DNA from: an uncultured Roseburia sp.
GTDB taxonomy: Bacteria; Bacillota; Clostridia; Lachnospirales; Lachnospiraceae
NCBI GenBank assembly: GCA_900548205.1
Contig: URJS01000042.1
Coordinates: 1 to 19,820 of the forward strand
DNA: 19,820 nt
Direction: 5' to 3'
The first letter of the stretch is position 1, and each line of letters begins with the position of its first letter. The position numbers and the translations under genes were made by a program. This document shows, in pieces, positions 1-5,401 of this stretch. The notes under the pieces were generated by a model. It saw only the letters and a program-made list of their open reading frames with translations, had not been told where the DNA came from and did not search any database.

Positions 1-74
1 GGGCTAGTCCATGCCCGCCGCTGCTGGCAGTCTGCTCCTACTCGCGTGAACACCCGCACGGGGCGCGCCGCCCG

Positions 75-124
75 CGTACGGAGTGCAAGCGGCGCAGGCA
101 GCGCATCCGTGCGGAGTGTGAAGC
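75..124. repeat. Imperfect direct repeat in GC-rich segment
   Basis: Two related copies, CGTACGGAGTGCAAGC (75-90) and CGTGCGGAGTGTGAAGC (108-124), lie in a very GC-rich stretch (about 55-167) that has no convincing ORF. The composition differs sharply from the AT-rich DNA that follows. Its function is unknown; it may belong to the mobile-element replication or transfer region next to it. Confidence 0.4.
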
Positions 125-148
125 GCGGAGCGGCGGAGCGTGGACGGC

Positions 149-167
149 GCGCGGGCGAAGCCCGCGC
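149..167. repeat. Perfect GC-rich inverted repeat
   Basis: GCGCGGGC (149-156), loop GAA, GCCCGCGC (160-167): an 8-bp perfect stem with a 3-nt loop. No T-run follows on the plus strand, so it is not a clear terminator. It directly abuts the oriT-like hairpin at 167-199 and may be part of the same processing region. Confidence 0.6.
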
Positions 168-199
168 ATAACCCCCGGTATTGTAACTACGGGGGTATG
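167..199. other. Candidate oriT / nick-site hairpin
   Basis: The left arm CATAACCCCCG (167-177) pairs with CGGGGGTATG (190-199) with one bulged A, leaving a loop GTATTGTAACTA (178-189). A C-run/G-run stem with a TAAC-containing loop is the layout I recall for the origins cut by Rep_trans-family relaxases of ICEBs1 (NicK) and Tn916 (Orf20). A protein of that family is encoded 1 kb downstream (1181-2374). The hairpin is seen directly; its role as a nick site is inferred and the similarity is from memory, not alignment. A plasmid-type double-strand origin is the alternative reading. Confidence 0.5.
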
Positions 200-230
200 A
201 ATGCAAAGTGAAAAGTGAAGAAAGTCAGGA

Positions 231-244
231 AAATAGCGGCTTTT
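231..244 (+). repeat. Left copy of a 14-bp inverted repeat bracketing the element genes
   Basis: AAATAGCGGCTTTT at 231-244 recurs as its exact reverse complement AAAAGCCGCTATTT at 2435-2448. The pair encloses the toxin-antitoxin locus and the Rep-like gene. It could be a terminal or recombination-site remnant, or a shared protein-binding site. Confidence 0.45.
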
Positions 245-298
245 AGCATGATTTAGGGTGTGACATTTCAAGCCTAAAATGTCACACATTTGCTAAAA
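241..298. repeat. Nested inverted repeat (cruciform-forming)
   Basis: An outer arm TTTTAGCA (241-248) pairs with TGCTAAAA (291-298). An inner 11-bp perfect arm GTGTGACATTT (258-268) pairs with AAATGTCACAC (277-287) around an 8-nt loop. The total is 19 bp of stem within 58 bp. There is no ORF here and no T-tract. It may be a protein-binding site or a single-strand origin of the mobile element; it is not explained by any gene in the window. Confidence 0.6.
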
Positions 299-338
299 AC
301 CGTAGAAAATCAAGGGTTTTATGTTTTTTGTGGAAAGA

Positions 339-449
339 GCCGAGAATGATAGTCGCAGAACCTCGGCGGACACTGGAGCAACCAAGGGTTTAAAAGCGGG
401 TTCGAGACCCGAAGCGCTGTTTTTGCGCTATCGGCTTGTAGAACAGCCG
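339..449. other. Cluster of four hairpins, no ORF
   Basis: Consecutive stems are GCCGAG/CTCGGC (339-344/362-367), CGGGT/ACCCG (397-401/407-411), AGCGC/GCGCT (413-417/425-429) and CGGCT/AGCCG (432-436/445-449). No coding frame or strong promoter was identified for it. The density of stems suggests a structured RNA or a single-strand origin, but I do not recognise a known RNA family. The remainder of 300-596 shows nothing else I can name. Confidence 0.35.
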
Positions 450-596
450 TGAAGCAGATTCCCCGGCGAGGAGTAAAACAGCCAGTAACAAAACAGCGGG
501 TGCGTTGTTCATATGGAATACGTGGAAAAGCCGGGATGTGAATTAAGGCGATAACGTGAAATCAGTCATTGGATGATTATAATTGAATAAAAGGTA

Positions 597-625
597 TTGT
601 AAAGGGAAAAACAGCTTGTTATAAT
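597..625 (+). promoter_or_regulatory. Sigma-A promoter (extended -10) for the holin-like toxin
   Basis: -35 TTGTAA (597-602), a 17-bp spacer, and -10 TATAAT (620-625) preceded by TGT, which makes an extended -10. The start would be near 632, giving a leader of about 75 nt before the toxin ATG at 707. A second TATAAT at 578-583 has only a poor -35 upstream. Confidence 0.7.
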
Positions 626-657
626 AAAGCTTAGGGAAACCAAAGCGAGGCGGCTTG

Positions 658-703
658 CCCTCCTTCGGAGGGTTCACCCTCCAGACGAAAGAAAGGAGGG
701 GTG
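658..703 (+). promoter_or_regulatory. Alternating hairpins that sequester the toxin ribosome binding site
   Basis: Four alternating segments are CCCTCC (658-663), GGAGGG (667-672), CCCTCC (677-682) and GGAGGG (695-700). Segments 1-2 form a 6-bp stem with a TTC loop. Segments 3-4, extended to CACCCTCC/GGAGGGGTG with one bulge, form a stem that buries the Shine-Dalgarno of the toxin. Segment 2 can instead pair with segment 3, freeing the RBS. Translational masking of this kind is typical of type I toxin mRNAs. The pairing is read from sequence; the switching is inferred. Confidence 0.55.
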
Positions 704-706
704 ACA

Positions 707-799
707 ATGGTTACATATACGGATTTGATCCAGATAGGTATCTTCATTGTGTCCCTCATTAGTCTGATTCGTCAGATCTATGAGGACAAAAGAAAATAG
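707..799 (+). CDS. Putative holin-like toxin (Hol_Tox type, 30 aa)
   Basis: This 30-codon ORF is too short for normal ORF calling. ATG 707 follows an AAAGGAGGGG Shine-Dalgarno by 5 nt. The peptide begins MVTYTDLIQIGIF, has one hydrophobic membrane segment at about residues 8-22, and ends in a charged tail (YEDKRK). This matches the pattern of the small putative holin-like toxins (Hol_Tox) frequent in Firmicutes: a T-Y/DL start, one TM segment and a basic C-terminus. Such peptides are thought to insert in the cytoplasmic membrane, and their relatives act as toxins of type I toxin-antitoxin pairs. Support here comes from a consensus promoter upstream (597-625), an RBS-masking leader, and a convergent antisense promoter at 900-928. 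Toxicity itself is an inference. Confidence 0.75.
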   Translation: MVTYTDLIQIGIFIVSLISLIRQIYEDKRK

Positions 800-893
800 C
801 CGCCAACTACCGCAAATAGCTGACGGCTGACCTTGTAAAAGGTTAGACAAAAAAAACTATTTTAGGGTAAGCCGCTTCCGGTTTCCCCTTTGT
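788..893 (-). ncRNA. Predicted antisense RNA, antitoxin of a type I system
   Basis: A minus-strand promoter at 900-928 would start an RNA near 893. The hairpin at 798-828 plus its minus-strand T-rich tract would end it near 788, giving about 105 nt. It would be fully complementary to the 3' untranslated region and last codons of the toxin mRNA. This 3'-overlapping layout is known from TxpA/RatA and BsrG/SR4 of Bacillus subtilis. An earlier stop at the T8 tract (minus strand, 856-849) is possible. No expression evidence exists in the sequence, so boundaries are estimates. Confidence 0.55.
798..828 (-). terminator. Hairpin, likely intrinsic terminator of the antisense RNA
   Basis: Stem arms at 798-809 and 817-828 (AGCCGCCAACTA / TAGCTGACGGCT) pair over 12 positions with two mismatches. 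Read on the minus strand the hairpin is followed at once by ATTTTCTTTT (797-788), a usable terminator tract. On the plus strand no T-run follows. It overlaps the stop codon of the toxin gene. Confidence 0.55.
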
Positions 894-899
894 GATTTT
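865..899 (+). terminator. Likely terminator of the toxin mRNA
   Basis: GGGTAAGCCG (865-874), loop CTTC, CGGTTTCCCC (879-888): a 10-position stem with two mismatches, followed by TTTGTGATTTT (889-899). If used, the toxin transcript runs from about 632 to 899 and overlaps the antisense RNA by about 100 nt. Confidence 0.5.
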
Positions 900-928
900 A
901 CTATAACATATCTGAAATTCTTTTTCAA
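900..928 (-). promoter_or_regulatory. Sigma-A promoter on the minus strand for the antisense RNA
   Basis: Read on the minus strand: -35 TTGAAA (928-923), a 17-bp spacer, and -10 TATAGT (905-900) preceded by TGT (extended -10). It points at the toxin gene. Both the spacing and the extended -10 mirror the toxin promoter at 597-625. Confidence 0.65.
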
Positions 929-963
929 TCCCAGAAACGATAAAAATAAATACGATGAAAAGG

Positions 964-1017
964 CTGCTGCCCGTCATAACATTGAGTAAAATGAGTGGTA
1001 GTAATGTTGGGCAGCAG
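964..1017. repeat. Long inverted repeat upstream of the rep-like gene
   Basis: CTGCTGCCC (964-972) pairs with GGGCAGCAG (1009-1017). Inside it AACATT (978-983) pairs with AATGTT (1003-1008) after a 5-nt bulge. There is no T-run. The position about 165 bp before the Rep-like gene suggests an initiator or operator site, or a second origin candidate. Confidence 0.5.
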
Positions 1018-1046
1018 GGAGATTGTGATAACGGATGCGACAATTA

Positions 1047-1114
1047 GCCCCCTGTGCCCCATGCAAGAGGGGAAAAGGGGGCGCTTTCCGGGAGGAAAGA
1101 GGGGAAAAGGGGGC
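1047..1114. repeat. Hairpin and 18-bp direct repeat before the rep-like gene
   Basis: GCCCCCTGTGCCCC (1047-1060) can pair with GGGGAAAAGGGGGC (1069-1082) around an internal mismatch loop. The right arm lies within AAGAGGGGAAAAGGGGGC (1065-1082), repeated exactly at 1097-1114 with a 32-bp period. This purine tract lies upstream of the chosen GTG start and may be a repeated binding site (iteron-like). Confidence 0.5.
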
Positions 1115-1180
1115 AGAAGCTGCACAGTTGGGAAACAAGAGGGAGGGAGTAGGATAGAGAAAATAGAAAAAGGTGTTGCG

Positions 1181-2374
1181 GTGTCGCAACTGGGAACTTC
1201 AAACATTATAAGAGAACGAAGGGAGAGAACCGGATTCAGCCAGCGGAAGTTTGCGGATATATTGGGCATTTCAAGGGAGCATTTAAACAAGATTGAAGCT
1301 GGAGAGCGTGAGCCGTCGGAAGCCCTTCTTGAGAGACTTGATTATTTCTTGCAGTTTTATGATCCAGAGGCTAAAGTAGACATTATGCTAGATTATGTGC
1401 GGATCAGGTTCAGAACGACGGACGCTGTCCATGTTATAGAAAAAATCATGCGTATCAAGTTAAAGTATATGTTATTTGAACTGCATGCGTTTTATGGCTA
1501 TGAAGCTCAGTATTATTATGGTGACATTGTCGTGCTGGTATCGTCGGACGACGACAAGGGTTGCCTGTTGGAGTTGAAAGGGCACGGATGTCGCCAGTTT
1601 GAAAGCATTTTGCTTTGTCAAAAAAGAGACTGGATACAGTTTCTTGCAATGGTAAAAAGTGAAAACGCAGTTATTAAGCGGATAGATATTGCGATCAATG
1701 ATCGTGTAGGGATTCTTGATATAGCAGAGATGACGGGAAAACTCAAACGGCATGAATACACGTCTATTTTTAAGCAGTACAAATTTTATGAAAGTGGTGT
1801 TATGGTAAAAGAGGACGAGGGTGACGGGGGTGCTCGGGGAAACACTTTGTATATCGGGTCTTTGAAAAGTGATATTTATTTTTGCATTTATGAGAAAGAC
1901 TATGAACAGTATATAAAGTATGGTATAAGCATGGAGACGGCAGACATTAGAAATCGCTTTGAGATACGGTTAAAGGATGATCGTGCGCAGGTGGCGGTTA
2001 GTAGCTTGATTGAGTGTAACGATGTGGGTGAGATAGCTTTTGGGATTGTTAATCGTTATCTAACGTTTTTAATGCCTGTTGCGGGCAAGGAAAAACGCTC
2101 ATGGGATATAGACCCGCGTTGGGAACAGTTTATGCAGCAGGGAGCAAAAAAGGTGCGCCTTACGATAGAGCCGGAGAAATGTGATACGTTGGGCGATAAG
2201 CTAAACTGGATTACAAAACAGTGTGCGCCGACGCTGAAGGCAATACGGATGCTTGACGCAAGTCTTGGGGAGGACGATCGGATAAATAAGATCATAGACG
2301 CGGCGCAGATTAGCTCGAATATGCAAAAGCTTATAGAGCAGGAGTTGATTGAGATTGAAGAAATTGTCAATTAA
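1181..2374 (+). CDS. Rep_trans/NicK-family replication initiator or relaxase with XRE HTH domain
   Basis: The 397-aa protein has an N-terminal XRE-type helix-turn-helix at residues about 8-60 (SQRKFADILGISREHLNKIE). The Rep_trans (replication initiation factor) domain covers about 75-345. Family-like stretches are TLYIGSLKSDIYFCIYEKD and RNRFEIRLKDDRAQ, preceded by RIDIAIND. Proteins of this family nick an origin hairpin through a catalytic Tyr and start rolling-circle replication or conjugative mobilisation (Tn916 Orf20, ICEBs1 NicK, pT181-type Rep). I chose GTG 1181 because AAAAAGG lies 7 nt upstream and the HTH begins soon after; the in-frame ATG 995 would add 62 low-complexity residues encoded by the purine repeats. 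No integrase, FtsK/coupling protein or conjugation genes are visible. Whether it acts as relaxase or plasmid-type Rep cannot be told from sequence alone. Confidence 0.8.
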   Translation: MSQLGTSNIIRERRERTGFSQRKFADILGISREHLNKIEAGEREPSEALLERLDYFLQFYDPEAKVDIMLDYVRIRFRTTDAVHVIEKIMRIKLKYMLFELHAFYGYEAQYYYGDIVVLVSSDDDKGCLLELKGHGCRQFESILLCQKRDWIQFLAMVKSENAVIKRIDIAINDRVGILDIAEMTGKLKRHEYTSIFKQYKFYESGVMVKEDEGDGGARGNTLYIGSLKSDIYFCIYEKDYEQYIKYGISMETADIRNRFEIRLKDDRAQVAVSSLIECNDVGEIAFGIVNRYLTFLMPVAGKEKRSWDIDPRWEQFMQQGAKKVRLTIEPEKCDTLGDKLNWITKQCAPTLKAIRMLDASLGEDDRINKIIDAAQISSNMQKLIEQELIEIEEIVN

Positions 2375-2405
2375 AGGGGTAAAATAACAAGCGAAACGAT
2401 TAGTG

Positions 2406-2426
2406 GTTAGCAACACGTTAGCAACA
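2406..2426 (+). repeat. Tandem 11-bp repeat after the rep-like gene
   Basis: GTTAGCAACA occurs at 2406-2415 and again at 2417-2426 (11-bp period, one helical turn). It lies in the 189-bp gene-free gap between the Rep-like gene and the response regulator, close to the probable right edge of the element. It could be a recombinase arm-type site or a regulator site. Confidence 0.4.
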
Positions 2427-2434
2427 AATGTGCG

Positions 2435-2448
2435 AAAAGCCGCTATTT
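2435..2448 (-). repeat. Right copy of the 14-bp inverted repeat
   Basis: AAAAGCCGCTATTT is the exact reverse complement of 231-244. It lies 61 bp after the Rep-like gene and about 70 bp before the likely promoter of the response regulator, near where the mobile-element DNA seems to end. Confidence 0.45.
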
Positions 2449-2516
2449 ATGCAGGTGAAAAAAATAAATTTTAAGAATACATTAAGAAATGACCGCTACT
2501 ACAATTTAAACTTTCC

Positions 2517-2525
2517 TGTTAGAAT
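2517..2525 (+). promoter_or_regulatory. Extended -10 element for the two-component operon
   Basis: TGTTAGAAT (2517-2525) fits an extended -10 (TG-N-TAGAAT). No good -35 is visible 17 bp upstream. A start near 2532 would leave a short leader of about 30 nt. Support is weak without a -35. Confidence 0.4.
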
Positions 2526-2563
2526 AAACAAAGAACAGCAGGAAGATCGAAAGGATGGGAAAT

Positions 2564-3262
2564 ATGGCAAAGCAGACAATTTTGGTATGTGATGACGACA
2601 GAGAAATTGTAGAGGCAATAGATATTTATTTGCAGCAGGAGGGCTATGAGGTGCTAAAGGCGTACGACGGCGAGGAGGCGCTTGAGATGCTGAAAGAGCA
2701 TGAGGTGCATCTGCTGATCATGGATGTGATGATGCCGCGTCTTGACGGCATCCGCGCAACGCTGAAGATCCGGGAGCAGAGCAGCATTCCGATCATCATT
2801 CTTTCGGCAAAGGCGGAGGATTCGGACAAGATTCTCGGACTTAATATCGGCGCAGATGATTATGTGGAAAAGCCGTTTAACCCCTTAGAGCTTGTGGCGC
2901 GTGTGAAGTCCCAGCTTCGCCGCTATACGCAGCTTGGCAATGCTGCGGATGCAAGCGAGGCGGTGTATACGGTGGGGGGGCTGTCGATCCATGATGATCT
3001 AAAAGAGGTGACGGTGGACGGCGAGGCAGTCAGGCTGACGCCGATCGAATATAATATTCTTTTGCTGCTTGTGAAAAATCAGGGAAAAGTTTTTTCCATT
3101 AATCAGATTTATGAGAATATCTGGAATGAGGATGCCATCGGCGCGGACAATACGGTGGCAGTCCATATCCGGCATATCCGGGAAAAAATTGAGATCAATC
3201 CAAAGGAACCACGCTATCTAAAGGTTGTGTGGGGAGTTGGATATAAGATAGACAAGAATTAG
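2564..3262 (+). CDS. OmpR/PhoB-family response regulator
   Basis: The 232-aa cytoplasmic DNA-binding regulator has an N-terminal receiver domain (about 1-118) with the acidic pair in VCDDD, phospho-acceptor Asp54 in LLIMDVMMPRLDG, the LSAK switch Ser and Lys in EKPFNP. The C-terminal winged-helix (about 135-230) has the usual RLTPIEYNILLLL and HIRHIREKIE segments. The ATG at 2564 is preferred because AAAGGA sits 8 nt upstream; ATG 2555 in the same frame would add three residues. Its stop is 10 nt before the histidine kinase, so the two form a cotranscribed pair. Phosphorylation by that kinase would control unknown targets; the genes nearby do not identify the stimulus. Confidence 0.93.
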   Translation: MAKQTILVCDDDREIVEAIDIYLQQEGYEVLKAYDGEEALEMLKEHEVHLLIMDVMMPRLDGIRATLKIREQSSIPIIILSAKAEDSDKILGLNIGADDYVEKPFNPLELVARVKSQLRRYTQLGNAADASEAVYTVGGLSIHDDLKEVTVDGEAVRLTPIEYNILLLLVKNQGKVFSINQIYENIWNEDAIGADNTVAVHIRHIREKIEINPKEPRYLKVVWGVGYKIDKN

Positions 3263-3272
3263 GGGAGTTTTC

Positions 3273-5294
3273 ATGGAAAATAAGTCCTATAGCTATGGAA
3301 TGAAAATCACGGGCGTACTGCTCCATTCCTTTTTTACTGTAATATTGACGGTCAGCGTATTTTTGCTGGGGGAGCTGATCAGCAAAAATATTTTAGAGCT
3401 TCGTGATATTGGAACGGAGGATTTTTTAAGTTCGGGCTATTATTTGTCCTGCATGGAGAAAAAGTGCAGTGATCTGAGCGAATATATGCTGCTGACGCAG
3501 AAGGGCGAGCTCCGCAATTCGGAGGAGGACAAGCTTTATCTGCGGTATAATAATGAATTTAAGCAGGGGGACACAAATTTTTGTTATTGGTACAAAAAGG
3601 GTGACGTCTGGTATACCAATCAGCCGGATACAGAAGAAGGACAGGTGTTTGATACGCAGACGATCGTCATGGAAGCAAAGACAATGGGCGATTATCTGCT
3701 CTATGATATGGAAAATAAGGAATTCAGCACCAATATTCAGGGACTGGAAAACTATTTTTTTGACGGCTACAATAATAAGATGTACTGGCCGTTGGAGGGC
3801 GTTGTGCTGGTGATCGGCGTTGACACGCAGCTTTCTGCGATGGATGACCTTTGGGAGGCGAAGCTGGAATACAGCCGTCTGCATCCGTGGATTAAGGTCA
3901 GCATCGTTGGAGCGATCATCGGTATGGTCGGATGGATCGTCAGTCTTGTTTATCTGACGCTTGCGGCGGGCAGACGAGAGGATACACAGGAGCTGTGCTT
4001 AAGCACGATCGATAAAATAAAAACCGAGCTTGTGGCGGCGGGCTTTGTGCTTGTGGCGAGTGAGCTTTTCCTGCTCGCGGCGAAAGCGTCCAATCAGGAG
4101 TGGGATGTTTCGGGACTTTTGGTTGCGTCGGGAAGCATCAGCTTTTTGCTGGATACCGCATTTTTGATCTTTTATCTGAGTATGGTGCGGCGTTTAAAGG
4201 CAGAGGTCATGTGGGAAAACAGTCTGATATGCTGGCTGGGAAAGGGGCTGGAAAAGACGTTCCGCGAGCGTTCGGTGACGGTGCGTGTGCTCCTTGCCTT
4301 TTCGGTGCATCTGATCATCTGTTTTGTGCTTGCGCTTGGCGCATTTCACTATCAGAGCCGTGCTGCCATGCTGTTTCTTGTGATATTCTGCGGAATAGAG
4401 GCATATCTGCTGCTGCGGCGCGCGGTCGAGCATTATCATGTGCTGCAGGGAGTGGAGGAGATTGCGGGAGGCGATCTCAATGCCAAGATCGACGTGGAGG
4501 ACATGCATGGAGAGGACAAAAAGCTTGCGGAGGCGATCAATAATATCGGGGCGGGACTCTTGCACGCGGTCGATGACAGCACGAAAAATGAGCGCATGAA
4601 GGCGGATTTGATCACAAATGTTTCACATGATATTAAAACGCCATTGACCTCGATCATTAATTATGTAAATCTGATTAAGCTTGAGGATATTGAAAATGAG
4701 CGCGTGAAGAATTATGTGCGTATTTTAGATGAGAAGTCACAGCGCCTAAAGCAGCTGACGGAGGATTTGGTGGAGGCATCTAAGGTCAGTTCGGGAAATG
4801 TTAAGCTGGATATGCAGCAGATTGATATTGTGGAGCTGGTGTGCCAGACAGGCGGAGAGTTTAATGAAAAATTTGAGACAAAAGAGCTTACGATCGTAAC
4901 AAAGCTGCCAAATCATGCGGTCTATATCTGGTCGGACGGAAGACATTTGTACCGCGTCATAGAAAATCTTTATAATAATGTAGCAAAGTATGCGCTGGAA
5001 AAAACGCGGGTGTATGTGGAGGTGCAGCAGAAGGAGGACGCTGCGGTCTTTTCCATCAAAAATGTATCGGAGCGTTCGCTGGCGCTGGAAAACAGCAATG
5101 TGGATGATCTGACCGAGCGCTTTACCCGCGGAGATTCTTCACGCACGACAGAGGGAAGCGGGCTGGGGCTATCGATTGCAAAAAATCTGACAAATCTGAT
5201 GGGCGGTGTGTTTGAGATTTCCGTGGATGGCGATCTGTTCCGCGCGACACTGAAATTTCCTCTCTATCAGGAGGGATTTTCTGATTTAAAATGA
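3273..5294 (+). CDS. Six-TM sensor histidine kinase
   Basis: The 673-aa kinase pairs with the regulator just upstream. TM1 (about 11-33) is followed by a roughly 170-residue extracytoplasmic region (34-205). Five more hydrophobic segments follow at about 206-231, 250-271, 281-304, 336-358 and 363-382. A HAMP-like linker spans about 383-435. The dimerisation domain holds the H-box SHDIKTPLTS with His452. The ATP-binding domain has the N-box ENLYNNVAKYA (Asn569) and G2 box GSGLGLS (628-634). The usual D-x-G G1 box is replaced by IKN (595-597), as seen in some Firmicute kinases. ATG 3273 follows GGGGAG by 5-6 nt. Six membrane segments with a large outer loop differ from the classical two-TM design; the signal cannot be assigned. 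Confidence 0.9.
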   Translation: MENKSYSYGMKITGVLLHSFFTVILTVSVFLLGELISKNILELRDIGTEDFLSSGYYLSCMEKKCSDLSEYMLLTQKGELRNSEEDKLYLRYNNEFKQGDTNFCYWYKKGDVWYTNQPDTEEGQVFDTQTIVMEAKTMGDYLLYDMENKEFSTNIQGLENYFFDGYNNKMYWPLEGVVLVIGVDTQLSAMDDLWEAKLEYSRLHPWIKVSIVGAIIGMVGWIVSLVYLTLAAGRREDTQELCLSTIDKIKTELVAAGFVLVASELFLLAAKASNQEWDVSGLLVASGSISFLLDTAFLIFYLSMVRRLKAEVMWENSLICWLGKGLEKTFRERSVTVRVLLAFSVHLIICFVLALGAFHYQSRAAMLFLVIFCGIEAYLLLRRAVEHYHVLQGVEEIAGGDLNAKIDVEDMHGEDKKLAEAINNIGAGLLHAVDDSTKNERMKADLITNVSHDIKTPLTSIINYVNLIKLEDIENERVKNYVRILDEKSQRLKQLTEDLVEASKVSSGNVKLDMQQIDIVELVCQTGGEFNEKFETKELTIVTKLPNHAVYIWSDGRHLYRVIENLYNNVAKYALEKTRVYVEVQQKEDAAVFSIKNVSERSLALENSNVDDLTERFTRGDSSRTTEGSGLGLSIAKNLTNLMGGVFEISVDGDLFRATLKFPLYQEGFSDLK

Positions 5295-5310
5295 TAACGA
5301 TTTAATGTAT

Positions 5311-5328
5311 AAAAGCAGTTGCTTTTTT
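5311..5328 (+). terminator. Weak intrinsic terminator after the kinase
   Basis: AAAAGC (5311-5316), loop AGTT, GCTTTT (5321-5326), with the T-run continuing to 5328. The stem is short (6 bp, AT-rich), so read-through is likely. It overlaps the -35 of the next promoter. Confidence 0.4.
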
Positions 5329-5347
5329 GCCGGGTTACTTATATAAT
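5319..5347 (+). promoter_or_regulatory. Sigma-A promoter of the hydratase gene
   Basis: -35 TTGCTT (5319-5324), a 17-bp spacer, and -10 TATAAT (5342-5347). The start would be near 5354, leaving a 48-nt leader before ATG 5402. The -35 lies within the hairpin that ends the kinase transcript. Confidence 0.65.
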
Positions 5348-5401
5348 TTGTGCAGAAGTATGTTGCAGAAGAAATGTGCGAGAAAGAAGGAGGGAAGCTT
5401 T

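Noticed and set aside
38..289. Minus-strand ORF of 83 codons in the GC-rich left end
   Set aside because: The composition-driven open frame spans two strong hairpins, has no RBS, and its translation has no recognisable pattern.
396..412. T-arm-like stem CGGGT-TCGAG-ACCCG suggesting a tRNA
   Set aside because: No acceptor stem, D-arm, anticodon arm or CCA fits around it, and the loop does not match the T-loop consensus.
995..1180. N-terminal extension of the rep-like gene from ATG 995
   Set aside because: The extension encodes Gly/Lys/Arg-rich residues from an 18-bp DNA repeat, while GTG 1181 has a spaced AAAAAGG and starts just before the HTH.
925..1290. Minus-strand ORF of 121 codons
   Set aside because: It lies antisense to the rep-like gene and its repeats, is low-complexity Pro/Leu-rich, has no RBS, and overlaps the antisense promoter region.
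4100..4543. Plus-strand ORF of 147 codons inside the kinase gene
   Set aside because: It is an alternative frame of a clearly coding region with Cys/Gly/Ala-rich translation and no conserved pattern.
5327..5401. 25-codon N-terminal extension of the hydratase
   Set aside because: It would start upstream of the predicted transcription start (about 5354) and lacks an RBS; ATG 5402 has AAGGAGGG.
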